Source: Hydrogenimonas cancrithermarum
GTDB lineage: Bacteria > Campylobacterota > Campylobacteria > Campylobacterales > Hydrogenimonadaceae
NCBI RefSeq assembly: GCF_030296055.1
Contig: NZ_AP027370.1
Span: 248,001-312,000 of the forward strand
Length of the DNA: 64,000 nucleotides
Reading direction: 5' to 3'
Made by a program: the position numbers and the translations under genes. Numbering within the stretch: the first letter of the stretch is position 1; each line of letters begins with the position of its first letter. Under the pieces are notes generated by a model. That model was not told where the DNA came from and searched no databases. It was given only the letters and a program-made list of their open reading frames with translations. Below are positions 17,029-26,100 of this stretch, one piece after another.

Positions 17029-18272
17029 AAAAAGTCTATTTCAAAACGTTCGGATGCCGGACCAACCAGTTCGATACCCAGGTGATGATGTCGCGTCTTG
17101 GCGAATACGAACTCGCCAGGAACGAAGAGGAGGCCGATGTCATCGTCGTCAACTCCTGCACCGTCACCAACGGTGCCGACAGCGGTGTACGCGGCTACAT
17201 CAACCAGGTTGGCCGTATCAACGGCGAAGCGAAAGTGCTTCTGACGGGTTGCGGGGCCCATACGAAAGGGGAGTCGCTCTTCGAAAGCGGGAAGGTCCAC
17301 GGTGTCTTCGGCCACAGCGAAAAAGAAAAAATCACGAAATTTCTGGAAAAGAGTGACCGCTTCTACGAAATCGGCGATCTCGAGCATGTCGACACGACCG
17401 TGGTCGAGCAGTTCGTCGGAAAGTCCCGTGCCTTCATAAAGATTCAGGAAGGATGCGACTTTCGCTGCAGCTACTGCATCATTCCCTACGTTCGCGGCGA
17501 TGCGAGAAGCCTCGACGAAACACTGATACTCGAACAGATCAGGCGCCTTGCGGCCAATGGCTTCGGCGAATTTATCCTAACAGGAACCAATGTCGGAAGC
17601 TATGGCAAAGAGCGGGGCAGTTCCATCGCGAAGCTTTTGAAGCGCATGAGCCAGATTCGCGGTGTCAGGCGGATCCGAATCGGTTCGCTCGAGCCGATAC
17701 AGATTACCGATGAGTTCAAAGAACTGCTCGACGAACCGTGGATGGCGAAGCACCTGCATATCGCGTTGCAGCACACTTCCGACGAAATGCTGAAGCTGAT
17801 GAACCGAAGAAACGATTTTATGAGCGACCTGAAACTCTTCGAAGAGCTTGCATCCCACGGCTATGCGCTGGGAACCGATTTTATCGTAGGACATCCCGGT
17901 GAAGGAGAGGACCAATGGCAGGAGGCGATTGAACGTGTCAAAATGCTTCCTCTGACGCATATACACGCTTTCAGCTATTCGAAACGCGACGGAACACCGA
18001 GTGCCGTCATGAAGCCACAGGTCCCCGGCAATATCGCCAAAATCCGCCACAGGGAACTCACACAGATCGTCAAAGCGAAGAATTTCGCGTTCAGACGTTC
18101 GCTGAACGAGCCGCTCGAAATCCTCATCGAAAGTAAAAAAGATGGCCGATATTTTGGCCTCGACCAATATTTCAACAAAATTTCCATAGAAAGCGGCCGC
18201 GATCTCAAAGGCGAATGGTTGTACCTCGAGAAATTCGAAGCGGCAGAGGAGATGAACCGTGGAAGTTTCTAA
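17025..18272 (+). CDS. mtaB: tRNA t6A37 methylthiotransferase MtaB
   Basis: Radical SAM enzyme that adds a methylthio group to N6-threonylcarbamoyl-adenosine 37 in tRNA. The 415-residue product opens with KKVYFKTFGCRTNQFDTQ, whose Cys, with those in VNSCTVTN and LTGCGAH, holds the first iron-sulfur cluster. The radical SAM CxxxCxxC motif is CDFRCSYCIIP near residue 145. The C-terminal TRAM-like tail is short. The ATG at 17025 overlaps the MscS stop, which rules out the longer upstream frame. Confidence 0.95.
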   Translation: MKKVYFKTFGCRTNQFDTQVMMSRLGEYELARNEEEADVIVVNSCTVTNGADSGVRGYINQVGRINGEAKVLLTGCGAHTKGESLFESGKVHGVFGHSEKEKITKFLEKSDRFYEIGDLEHVDTTVVEQFVGKSRAFIKIQEGCDFRCSYCIIPYVRGDARSLDETLILEQIRRLAANGFGEFILTGTNVGSYGKERGSSIAKLLKRMSQIRGVRRIRIGSLEPIQITDEFKELLDEPWMAKHLHIALQHTSDEMLKLMNRRNDFMSDLKLFEELASHGYALGTDFIVGHPGEGEDQWQEAIERVKMLPLTHIHAFSYSKRDGTPSAVMKPQVPGNIAKIRHRELTQIVKAKNFAFRRSLNEPLEILIESKKDGRYFGLDQYFNKISIESGRDLKGEWLYLEKFEAAEEMNRGSF

Positions 18273-19908
18273 AAAAAACCGCATCATCCTCATCGTTTCG
18301 GCACTCCTCGTCGTCGTGATCCTCGCCGTCGCCTATCTGCGCGACCGGTCCAAAACGATCGATGCACAGACAGCCGAGAATCTCATCAGAAACAGCCTCG
18401 TCACCGATGCCGTCATCGATGGCCCTTACCTCTATTTCAAAAGCGGAGGCACGCTTTATAAAGTCCCAAAAGATGCTGTGAATCTCAAAGAGCTCTACAA
18501 CACGACAGCCGTAACGATCAAAGAACCCAACCCCTACATCGTCGACCTCGTTACGATCGGCGTACTGGTACTCCTGGTCCTCTATCTGCTCAGATGGGCC
18601 AGAAAGAACCGGGAGCTCAAAGAGCAGCAGCTCAGCGAACAGATCCAGTTCGCCAACGAGCTGCAAAAACCCGCCGACATCCAGCCGATCATCTCGAATA
18701 TCACCTTCGATGACGTTGCCGGTATCGACGATGTCAAGGAGGAGCTCGAGGAGATCATCGACTTTCTGAAACATCCGCAAAAATATAGGAACTTCGGCAT
18801 TCGAATGCCGCGTGGCGTTCTCCTGGTAGGGCCTCCCGGTGTCGGAAAGACACTCATCGCCAAAGCGGTCGCCGGCGAAGCGGGTGTCCCTTTTTTCTAT
18901 CAAAGCGGAGCCTCGTTTGTCCAGATCTATGTCGGAATGGGTGCCAAGCGGGTGCGGGAGCTCTTCAAACGGGCAAAAGCGATGGCCCCCGCCATTGTCT
19001 TCATCGACGAGATCGACGCCGTGGGAAAAGCCCGCGGCGGCATGCGCAACGACGAACGCGAAGCCACGCTCAACCAGCTGCTGACGGAGATGGACGGCTT
19101 CGAGGATAGCAGTGGTATCATCGTCATTGCCGCGACCAACAAGATCGAGATGCTCGACGACGCACTGCTGCGTCCGGGGCGCTTCGACCGGCGTGTCTTC
19201 GTTTCACTGCCGAACAAAGAGGAACGCAAATCGATTCTGAAGATCTATCTCGCCAACAAGCCCCACTACCTCGATCTCGACGAAATCGCCCAGATGACGG
19301 TCGGTTTCAGCGGTGCGGCACTCTCTTCGCTCGTCAACGAGGCGGCGATCCATGCACTCAAAAACGGAAAGAAGATCATCGAAACGGAAGACTTTCTCGC
19401 CGTCAAAGACAAAGTGCTCCTCGGGAAACGAAAGATTCTCACCTACAGTGACGAGGAGAAGAAGATTCAGGCGGCGTACCAGGCTGCCAAAGCCGTCACG
19501 GCTTACTGGCTCGACGTCGATTTCGACAAGATCGGACTGTTGAGCGACCATTTTCAAAACTCCGAAAAGGAGATCGTCTCGAAAACCGAAATTCTCAACC
19601 GCATCAAAGTCTACCTTTCCGGCGACACGATGATGCACCTGCATTTCCATGAGCATTTCACCAACGCTGCCAACGACCTCAAAGAGGCACGGCTCCTCGC
19701 ACAGGACATGGTGGAACTGTATGGGATGGGAGAGCGGTTCAATGCCGACATCACCGATATCGAAAAAATCCTCGAAGATGCGAGGCTGGATGTCGACGGT
19801 TTTGTGGCGAGAATGGAGGAAGGGATCTTACGGCTGGCCGACGAAATACTGAGACGGGAAATGGTCACGAAAGAGGATGTAAAAGAGATTCTGCATGATC
19901 TTTTTTAG
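18259..19908 (+). CDS. FtsH-like AAA+ ATPase without the protease metal site
   Basis: Membrane AAA+ protein of 549 residues with FtsH topology: helix at residues 8-27, a small periplasmic domain and a second helix at ~95-113. The AAA module has Walker [10 protein letters not shown] (~194), Walker B IVFIDEID (~250) and the second region of homology [21 protein letters not shown]. Where FtsH has HEAGH, this protein reads [12 protein letters not shown], so it cannot bind the catalytic zinc. It is probably an unfoldase or FtsH-related scaffold. The GTG start overlaps the mtaB end by 14 nt. A similar second FtsH-like protein is known in Helicobacter. Confidence 0.9.
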   Translation: MEVSKKNRIILIVSALLVVVILAVAYLRDRSKTIDAQTAENLIRNSLVTDAVIDGPYLYFKSGGTLYKVPKDAVNLKELYNTTAVTIKEPNPYIVDLVTIGVLVLLVLYLLRWARKNRELKEQQLSEQIQFANELQKPADIQPIISNITFDDVAGIDDVKEELEEIIDFLKHPQKYRNFGIRMPRGVLLVGPPGVGKTLIAKAVAGEAGVPFFYQSGASFVQIYVGMGAKRVRELFKRAKAMAPAIVFIDEIDAVGKARGGMRNDEREATLNQLLTEMDGFEDSSGIIVIAATNKIEMLDDALLRPGRFDRRVFVSLPNKEERKSILKIYLANKPHYLDLDEIAQMTVGFSGAALSSLVNEAAIHALKNGKKIIETEDFLAVKDKVLLGKRKILTYSDEEKKIQAAYQAAKAVTAYWLDVDFDKIGLLSDHFQNSEKEIVSKTEILNRIKVYLSGDTMMHLHFHEHFTNAANDLKEARLLAQDMVELYGMGERFNADITDIEKILEDARLDVDGFVARMEEGILRLADEILRREMVTKEDVKEILHDLF

Positions 19909-20413
19909 CGGATTTTCCCTTCGAAACGAGCAGGAGCTCTTTGTCGAGTATTTGGACAGATATCATGACAACCCCTACGTGATCGCCGGTTTCAGTTACG
20001 GTGCCATCAAAGCGCTCGAATATACACTTCAGACAGGCCGGCGCATCGACAAACTGATACTTCTCTCTCCCGCCTGGTTCAAAAACAAGAGCAGGGCATT
20101 CGTCAAAACCCAGCTGATCCACTACAAAAAAGAGCCCGACAGATACGTTGAAACCTTTTTGAAAAATGCCTCCGACCCATCCCCTCTCGGACTCGAACCA
20201 TACAAAGGCCCATCGAAGATCGAAGAGCTGGAAGAGCTTTTAACGTATCCGTGGCCTGAAGAGAAACTTCAAATCGTTGTAGATAAAAAAATCGATATCG
20301 AGACCTATCTCGGCGGTCGAGACCGCATCATCGATGCAGCCGCAGCACACGACTTTTTCAAAAATTTTTCGACCAGCTATCTCTTCAAACCTTTCGGCCA
20401 TCTTCTGCGATAG
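19895..20413 (+). CDS. bioV: Pimelyl-ACP methyl ester esterase, BioV type
   Basis: A 172-residue alpha/beta hydrolase that should release pimelyl-ACP from its methyl ester, closing the BioC pathway to biotin. The nucleophile elbow is GFSYGA, and the terminal FKPFGHLLR supplies the catalytic His. BioV was described in Helicobacter and its relatives as the replacement for BioH, and the short length fits. It starts inside the FtsH-like gene (14-nt overlap) and ends that operon. No other bio gene is in the window. Confidence 0.85.
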   Translation: MIFFSGFSLRNEQELFVEYLDRYHDNPYVIAGFSYGAIKALEYTLQTGRRIDKLILLSPAWFKNKSRAFVKTQLIHYKKEPDRYVETFLKNASDPSPLGLEPYKGPSKIEELEELLTYPWPEEKLQIVVDKKIDIETYLGGRDRIIDAAAAHDFFKNFSTSYLFKPFGHLLR

Positions 20414-20435
20414 GCCGTTGTTTCCAATTCCCGTT

Positions 20436-20912
20436 TTAGAGTACCACGAAGGTATAACGGTAAGGTGATGCGGATGTTCCAAGGATAATCGTATCCCCAT
20501 CTTCGAGTTCCGCACGCTCCTTTTGGGAATCGTTTCCGATGCGCTCGTCATTGACGGCCGATCCGCATTTGCTCCCCCGGTCTATCAGGTAATATCGGCC
20601 ATCCTCTTCATCGATTCGAAGATGCTCTCTGGAAATTTGAAGTCTCTCACCGAAGTCAATCAGATAGATGTCGTTGCTCCTTTCGCCGATTACGCCGTGC
20701 TTATATCGCTCCTTGACGAGAATATGCCCATCCTCGTCGATCTCGACACGGGATTCGCGCCCGATACGAAATGGGAATTTCCATATGGGGATCATTTCGT
20801 CATGCCTGCTTTTGACCGGTATCGCAGCCGATGCCTCATTGGTCTGTGCCACCAGCACCGCTTTGGGAAGAAACGCCTTTCTAATTTCATCTTTCTCGAT
20901 AGAGACGGTCAT
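20436..20912 (-). CDS. FHA-domain protein
   Basis: A 158-residue cytoplasmic protein with a forkhead-associated phosphothreonine-binding domain over its C-terminal ~110 residues: FRIGRESRVEI, then ISREHLRI (the SxxH loop) and YYLIDRGSKCGSAVN. The N-terminal ~45 residues are not recognisable. The ATG at 20912 has TTGGAG upstream. FHA domains recognise Ser/Thr kinase products; the only eukaryote-like kinase in the window is in the defence island at 48101, and no link can be claimed. Confidence 0.88.
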   Translation of the reverse strand: MTVSIEKDEIRKAFLPKAVLVAQTNEASAAIPVKSRHDEMIPIWKFPFRIGRESRVEIDEDGHILVKERYKHGVIGERSNDIYLIDFGERLQISREHLRIDEEDGRYYLIDRGSKCGSAVNDERIGNDSQKERAELEDGDTIILGTSASPYRYTFVVL

Positions 20913-21010
20913 GATAAACTCCAATTTTTAATCAATTTTACCAAGTTGTTTCTTAGAAATAGGCTACAATGAAATTAGGGTAAAATACGCTTAAAAACGA
21001 AGGACCGAAT

Positions 21011-21544
21011 ATGGATAGGATCAAAGTGGGTGTCGTCACGGCGAGCGACCGTGCAAGCGCAGGAATCTATGAAGATATTTCGGGTGTCGCAATCATGGAT
21101 ACATTGAAGGAGTACCTCCAGAATGAACTGGAGTTTGTCTACCGATGTATCCCCGATGAGCGGAGCGAAATCGAAAAAGCACTCAAAGAGCTGGCTTACG
21201 ACGAAGCATGCGACCTGATCGTCACGACCGGAGGGACCGGGCCCGCCCCGCGCGACGTGACGCCCGAAGCGACCGAAGCGGTCTGTCAGAAGATGATGCC
21301 GGGATTCGGCGAACTGATGCGTCAAGTGAGCCTGCAGTATGTCCCGACGGCGATACTGAGCCGGCAAACGGCTGGCATCTGCCACAAAAGCCTCATCATC
21401 AACCTGCCGGGAAAACCGAAATCGATCCGCGAGTGCCTCGACGCCGTCTTCCCTGCCGTGCCCTATTGCATCGACCTGATCGGTGGGCATTATATGGTGA
21501 CGGACGAGAGTGTCATCAAAGCATTTAGACCGAAAGGAAAATGA
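21011..21544 (+). CDS. mogA: Molybdopterin adenylyltransferase
   Basis: Adenylates molybdopterin before molybdenum insertion. The 177-residue product is of usual length and has the MogA motifs KVGVVTASDRASAG, DLIVTTGGTGPAPRD and the PGKPKSIRECLDAV segment. It has an AAGGA ribosome-binding site. No other molybdenum-cofactor gene is adjacent. Confidence 0.96.
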   Translation: MDRIKVGVVTASDRASAGIYEDISGVAIMDTLKEYLQNELEFVYRCIPDERSEIEKALKELAYDEACDLIVTTGGTGPAPRDVTPEATEAVCQKMMPGFGELMRQVSLQYVPTAILSRQTAGICHKSLIINLPGKPKSIRECLDAVFPAVPYCIDLIGGHYMVTDESVIKAFRPKGK

Positions 21545-21549
21545 GCAGA

Positions 21550-21635
21550 GAAGGTTAGAAGATGAGAAAGATCGTACGTTGCACTCTCTCCCACCTTCTC
21601 GCCTGCAAACCGGCGCGAAGTGCGGCCTAACCTTC
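21550..21635 (+). promoter_or_regulatory. Structured leader before the SUV3-like helicase gene
   Basis: A 9-bp inverted repeat (GAAGGTTAG at 21550-21558, CTAACCTTC at 21627-21635) encloses a second, shorter pairing (GCACT at 21581, AGTGC at 21619). The transcript between mogA and the helicase could therefore fold into a long hairpin ending 16 nt before the helicase ATG. It could be a terminator-like or autoregulatory leader; no known riboswitch class is recognised. Confidence 0.4.
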
Positions 21636-21651
21636 CAACCTCCAAAAGAAC

Positions 21652-24444
21652 ATGGCGAAAAAAAAGAAAAAACTCATAAAATACAACCAGACGATTCGTA
21701 AAATCTTCGGAGGCGAAGGGTTCGACGAGGGGATCACCCGTGTCCCGCTCGATAATTTGATCGAGATGGCAATGATCCTCTCGCTCAAAGAGCAGCATTT
21801 GACCAAAGCCGATCTCGTACGCGCATTCAGGCGTTTGTGGTCCAACGGTGATACGGCCGACCGGGCACTCATCACCGAGTACCTCAAGTCTCTCGATACC
21901 ACCTTCAAAGCGGACAAGACGGTTACAAGCAACGAAGCGAGGCTCGAAAAGATTGACGAGATTCTTGCCCAAATCGAGCATACACCGGGCGAGGAAGTCG
22001 CAATCAAAGAGCAGTTTGAAGAGGTCAAACTCAAAAAGATCACGCCCCAGCGCATTGCGAGGGCACTGATGAGGCTTCGCAACGCCCAAAAACGCGGAAC
22101 GCTCGAAGAGAGGTTCGACGGGGCGTTCGATGATGACGGAAATTTCGTTTTTTTCCACTCCTTTGCCTTTGAAATCTTCGAAGAGCAGTTTCATAAAATT
22201 CTGCAGCTCTCCTGCCGGCCGTTCGAAGATGAAGAGATTCTGAAGCTGAGCGAGGATGCCCTCGGCAGGAAACTCGAGAAATGCAAAGAGGAAGCGATTC
22301 AGAAAAAGCGTGAAGAGATCGGCCATTTTCTGGAAATCGCATCGAAACCCAACCGCTATCTGGACAAAGAGAAGATCATCCATGCACTCAAGCGGATTCC
22401 CGAGCAGTGTGATTTCGCCTTCGTTCCCGTCCCGGAGGAATATCTTCGGGAAATTCTTTTGGAAATGTTCAAAATCTCCGATATCGAATTTCTCTCCGAT
22501 GCATTGAGGCTGTTCGAAAAAAAGGAGAAGATCCTCTTCGGAAATCCGGAGTGGAAGGTCTCCTACCGATTGATGCTCGAAGTGGAAAAACGATGGATAT
22601 ATCAAGCGGTCTGGGAAAACGAACCACTGCCTATCGACGAAGATTTCGAGACCCGGCGTGTTGAAGTCGAAGCACAGTTCGATGCCGAACTGACAGCACT
22701 CAAAGATGCACTTCTGCACGAAGCGGAAGGGCTCGAAATGAGAGCGGAAGAGATCGAAACGATCATCGCCCATGCCGTGATCGACGCAATCGCACAAAAA
22801 GAGATTTTGGAAATCCCCTACAAGACACTCAAAACGATCAACCGCCACTTCGCCCGCCAGATCGAAGGACTCAAACTCAAAAAGCAGCGTGAAGAGCTTC
22901 TGGCGCGCACGATCCGCGACTTCAAAAACCTCTTTCCGCTTGCACGCGAAATGGACCGCAAACTTATCTTCCATCTCGGCCCCACCAACAGCGGAAAGAC
23001 CTATGCCGCAATGCAGAAGCTCAAAGAAGCCGACACGGGCTACTACCTGGCCCCCCTGCGCCTTCTGGCACTCGAGGGGTATGAAACCCTCAAAAACGCG
23101 GGCCTTCAGGCCTCGCTCGTGACGGGTGAAGAGCAGCTCATCGACGAAGAGGCGGCGCATATCAGCTCGACGATCGAAATGGCCAATTTTCAGGTCGATG
23201 TCGACGTCTGCGTCATCGACGAGGTCCAGATGATCGCCGACCCCGACCGAGGGTGGGCATGGGCCAACGCCATTATCGGCATTCCAGCACATACCGTCAT
23301 CATGACCGGAAGCGAAGATGCGCTCGAAGCGGTGCAGGAATTGGCGGATTGGCTGGACGAGGAACTCGAGGTGGTCCGTTTCGAGCGCAAAGCGCCACTC
23401 ATTCTCAACCACCACCCCACATCGCTCAAGAAGCTCGAACCCTCCACCGCCATCGTCGCCTTTTCCAGACGCGACGTCCTTGCACTCAAGGAGCAACTGA
23501 GCGGCCGCTACGACGTTTCGGTCGTCTACGGCAATCTGAGCCCTGAAGTCCGTCGCGAAGAGGCACGCCGCTTCAGGGAAGGGGAGTCGCAGATTCTGGT
23601 CGCCACCGACGCCATCGCGATGGGACTCAACCTTCCGATTCAAACGATCCTCTTCGCACGCGACTCCAAATTCGACGGTCAGAGCCGGCGTCTTCTGACC
23701 CCTTCGGAAATCCGCCAGATCGCAGGAAGGGCAGGGCGCTACGGCTTGCACGAGGAGGGGTATGTCGGCGCATTGACAGGGCCGGTGCTAAATACGGTCA
23801 CGGAGCTGATCGACGAACCCTCACCCCCCATACACGGTCCCTACCGCGTGATGGCGAACTTCGAGCATATCGACCTGATCGCCAAGATCGTCGAAACCGA
23901 AAGCCTCTCGGAGATCCTGGGCTTTTTCGTCAAACATATGCAGTTCGACGGCCCCTTTGTCGCGGCCAATATCGAAAATATGCTTGAAATCGCCAAGATG
24001 GTCGATCTCTATAATCTCGATCTCAAAACCAAATACCACCTCGCATGCGCGCCGCTCAGCATCGGATCACCCTATCTCGAAAGCGTCTTCCATCGCTACC
24101 TCATCGCACTCGAGCGGCAGGAGCCGATTCCTTTCCAGCTGCCGGATCAATTGCCGCCGGTAGCACAAACCTCCGACATGCTCTTCGAAGCGGAAGAGAT
24201 GGTCAAAGAGGTATCCCTCTATCTCTGGCTCTCCTACCGTTTTCCCGAGAGTTTCGTCGACACCGAAAACGCGCTAAGAGCACGCGAAATCCTCAACGCC
24301 TTCATCGAGCGCTCCCTGCGAAAAGGGGTTTTCGCCCGGGCCTGTAAACGGTGCGGAAAACCGCTGCCGCCCAACTTCCGCTTCGGCATCTGTCAGGAGT
24401 GTTTCAGAGGAGGGCGCCAGATCCGCCGCTATGCGAAAAAGTGA
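21652..24444 (+). CDS. SUV3-like DEVQ-box RNA helicase
   Basis: A 930-residue superfamily 2 helicase related to mitochondrial SUV3. The N-terminal ~430 residues are helical and unassigned. The motor follows: Walker A GPTNSGKTYA (~residue 443), motif Ia YLAPLRLLALE, Walker B as DEVQ (~523), motif V ATDAIAMGLNLP and motif VI QIAGRAGRYG. The C-terminus ends in a zinc knuckle (CKRCGKPLPP ... GICQECF). SUV3 unwinds RNA in the 3'-5' direction with exoribonucleases; bacterial members are uncommon outside Campylobacterota and alphaproteobacteria. A role in RNA decay is inference. Confidence 0.88.
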   Translation: MAKKKKKLIKYNQTIRKIFGGEGFDEGITRVPLDNLIEMAMILSLKEQHLTKADLVRAFRRLWSNGDTADRALITEYLKSLDTTFKADKTVTSNEARLEKIDEILAQIEHTPGEEVAIKEQFEEVKLKKITPQRIARALMRLRNAQKRGTLEERFDGAFDDDGNFVFFHSFAFEIFEEQFHKILQLSCRPFEDEEILKLSEDALGRKLEKCKEEAIQKKREEIGHFLEIASKPNRYLDKEKIIHALKRIPEQCDFAFVPVPEEYLREILLEMFKISDIEFLSDALRLFEKKEKILFGNPEWKVSYRLMLEVEKRWIYQAVWENEPLPIDEDFETRRVEVEAQFDAELTALKDALLHEAEGLEMRAEEIETIIAHAVIDAIAQKEILEIPYKTLKTINRHFARQIEGLKLKKQREELLARTIRDFKNLFPLAREMDRKLIFHLGPTNSGKTYAAMQKLKEADTGYYLAPLRLLALEGYETLKNAGLQASLVTGEEQLIDEEAAHISSTIEMANFQVDVDVCVIDEVQMIADPDRGWAWANAIIGIPAHTVIMTGSEDALEAVQELADWLDEELEVVRFERKAPLILNHHPTSLKKLEPSTAIVAFSRRDVLALKEQLSGRYDVSVVYGNLSPEVRREEARRFREGESQILVATDAIAMGLNLPIQTILFARDSKFDGQSRRLLTPSEIRQIAGRAGRYGLHEEGYVGALTGPVLNTVTELIDEPSPPIHGPYRVMANFEHIDLIAKIVETESLSEILGFFVKHMQFDGPFVAANIENMLEIAKMVDLYNLDLKTKYHLACAPLSIGSPYLESVFHRYLIALERQEPIPFQLPDQLPPVAQTSDMLFEAEEMVKEVSLYLWLSYRFPESFVDTENALRAREILNAFIERSLRKGVFARACKRCGKPLPPNFRFGICQECFRGGRQIRRYAKK

Positions 24445-24862
24445 GTTTCTCTTCGTTTACGCAGCGCCGGTGCGCCCATTTCGAGCCAACTTCTACTTTG
24501 GGAAGCGTGGGGAAAAACAAGAAACCGTATAACCCACATTTTCAGTAATTGATGAGTGTATGATGCAAAAAGTCATCGGAACGTTCACGTCGTAAAGCAA
24601 GCCATTTTGTTCGGTCGACAAACCCACTAATCCAGATCCTTTATCATACTTTCTTTATCGTAATCATAGAGGCACCCGACTTGAACTCCAACGAATACTC
24701 CAGGGAAAATATCAACAGGCTCCTTGTGTAAAAAATTCTGAAGAGGAAATACTTGATCGCCTCCTATCGGAAAATCGAGAAAAAAAATCCATGTAAAGGG
24801 GAACTCGATGAACGGATAAAAAACGGGGCAAAAAAATATCGATGTCTATACTGCAGGCTTCA
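24445..24862. other. Non-coding junction between core genes and the defence island
   Basis: About 420 bp follow the helicase without an intact gene. The only protein-like signal is the startless open frame at 24596-24796, described separately. No terminator hairpin, tRNA or attachment-site-like repeat was seen at this junction. Confidence 0.5.
24596..24796 (+). pseudogene. Possible decayed gene fragment
   Basis: An open frame of 66 codons without a start codon. It reads SYFLYRNHRGTRLELQRILQ and then ILDRLLSENREKKSM before a TAA, with the look of a real C-terminal helix-rich segment. An in-frame TAA lies just upstream at 24593. I do not recognise the parent protein. It may be the tail of a gene lost when the island was acquired, or chance. 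Confidence 0.25.
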
Positions 24863-24895
24863 GTGACACGTTTTGTCTTTTCGGAGCTTTATACT
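24863..24895 (+). promoter_or_regulatory. Island promoter element 1 (upstream of the small basic protein)
   Basis: Half-sites GTGACA (24863) and TTGTCT (24873) are 10 bp apart, and TATACT (24890-24895) begins 17 bp after the second. The ATG of the small gene follows 25 nt after the -10. The same 33-bp layout occurs at five other island promoters. The second half-site and spacing match the RecA-NDp promoter (TTGTC-type box, N8 after a 9-mer, TAnnnT) used by the WYL activator PafBC. Confidence 0.65.
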
Positions 24896-24920
24896 TCCAA
24901 AAAAGAACGAAGGAGCCAAT

Positions 24921-25058
24921 ATGAAAAAAATCCGTATCAAAAAGCGTGTCACCTGGGGTTTCAATCCAGTCTCCCGTATCGTTCCGTCGAAAAAACGGTA
25001 CGACAGGAAGCGAGAGAGGCGGAAGGTGCAAAAAACGGATGAATATGCCGACGCGTAA
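24921..25058 (+). CDS. 45-residue basic small protein
   Basis: A short gene with an AAGGAG ribosome-binding site 6 nt before its ATG and an island-type promoter upstream. The product is very basic: about 18 of 45 residues are Lys or Arg. It has a central VTWGFNPVSRIVPSKKRYD and an Arg/Lys-rich tail. Composition suggests nucleic-acid binding, but no fold is recognised. It stands alone between the helicase and cas6. Confidence 0.6.
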   Translation: MKKIRIKKRVTWGFNPVSRIVPSKKRYDRKRERRKVQKTDEYADA

Positions 25059-25203
25059 AACGCGATATGTATCGAATATGGTATGTATCGAAATGCTGAG
25101 CATGTCACAGACGGCAAATTCATAAATCTTAACCACAATGAAAGGTTGTCAAGTATAAAGTGTATTTCAAAAAACATGATTTGTCGAAAAACGACATACA
25201 TTA

Positions 25204-25243
25204 TTGTCAAAAAATTGTCAAAAAAATGGAAAGAACGTAAAAA
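25204..25243 (+). promoter_or_regulatory. Putative cas6-csm promoter with tandem TTGTCA boxes
   Basis: TTGTCA occurs at 25204 and 25215 (11 bp apart). The second is 17 bp from TAAAAA (25238-25243), giving a weak sigma70 promoter that would start transcription near 25250 and favours the cas6 ATG at 25261. A hairpin TGTCG-A5-CGACA lies just upstream (25182-25196). The spacing differs from the other island promoters, so it is not counted with them. Confidence 0.4.
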
Positions 25244-25260
25244 CCATGAAAAGGGGTGAA

Positions 25261-26100
25261 ATGCAATTAAAATGGCACAAAATCGATGTCGTGGCAGAGA
25301 CGGGGTACAAACCGCCGTTTTTCGCCGGCTCCATGCTTCGGGGTGCTTTGGGTGTGGCGCTCAAGCAGGTGGTCTGCATCAATCCGGCATATCGGTGCGA
25401 AGGCTGTTTCGCAGCAGAAAAATGCGTCTATTACGACTTTTACGAAAAGAAAAACGCGTTTCATTCCTATCGCATCGTCTCGTCCCTGGGGTCGGACCGG
25501 CTGAGGTTCGGTATCTATCTTTTCGAAGAAGCTGCGGACCGTCTTCCCTACGTTCTTTCGGCGATAAAAAAGGCGTTCGAAGAGAGTGGGCTCGGTAGGG
25601 AAAAAGAGCGTGTGAAGATCGCGTCGATCCGCATCGGCAACCGTCTCGTGTACGATGGCGAATCCTTCGCCTCCCTCGCCCACATCGAGCCGAGCGGACT
25701 GGATATCGGCACGCTCTCTTCCAAAGCCCATCTGACATTCAACCTGCCGCTTCGCATGAAATCGGAAAACAGACTGGCCAGGGAGGTTTCGCTGCCGACA
25801 CTCATATCGGGCATACACGCCAGGTACCGCGCCATCAAAGGACTATCTCCCCAAAAACTCGGCTATAAGATACGCGGCGAGATCACGAGCCAACGAATGC
25901 GCCATCTCGATCTCTACCGCTATTCCAACCGCCAGAGAACGCGGATGAAGCTCGGGGGCCTCATCGGCGAGATGACGCTGGAGGGCCTCGACAAACAGAC
26001 GGCGGCGTATCTCAAGATCGGCGAGATCATCGGTGCGGGAAAGCAGACGGTGTTCGGGTTGGGGGATTATAGATTAAACGTTATGGAGGGAAACAGATGA
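25261..26100 (+). CDS. cas6: CRISPR pre-crRNA endoribonuclease Cas6
   Basis: Cleaves the CRISPR transcript within each repeat, leaving an 8-nt 5' handle (here expected ATTGAAAC). The 279-residue RAMP protein has the C-terminal Cas6 ferredoxin fold with RYSNRQRTRMKLGGLIG and the glycine-rich loop GEIIGAGKQTVFGLGDY. An N-terminal PPFFAGSMLRGALG resembles the RAMP G-rich strand. A CEGCFAAEKCVYY segment (~residues 40-52) may bind metal. The start at 25261 has AGGGGTGA upstream; in-frame ATGs at 25246 and 25204 lack one. Its end overlaps cas10. Confidence 0.9.
   Translation: MQLKWHKIDVVAETGYKPPFFAGSMLRGALGVALKQVVCINPAYRCEGCFAAEKCVYYDFYEKKNAFHSYRIVSSLGSDRLRFGIYLFEEAADRLPYVLSAIKKAFEESGLGREKERVKIASIRIGNRLVYDGESFASLAHIEPSGLDIGTLSSKAHLTFNLPLRMKSENRLAREVSLPTLISGIHARYRAIKGLSPQKLGYKIRGEITSQRMRHLDLYRYSNRQRTRMKLGGLIGEMTLEGLDKQTAAYLKIGEIIGAGKQTVFGLGDYRLNVMEGNR

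Noticed and set aside
21490-23751. 753-codon open frame on the minus strand opposite the SUV3-like helicase
   Set aside because: No ribosome-binding site and low-complexity composition mirroring the helicase codons; the plus-strand protein has all helicase motifs.
25204-25220. Tandem TTGTCA boxes upstream of cas6 as a seventh island promoter element
   Set aside because: The boxes are 11, not 10, bp apart and no TAnnnT lies 17 bp after the second; it fits a weak sigma70 promoter better, so it is listed separately.
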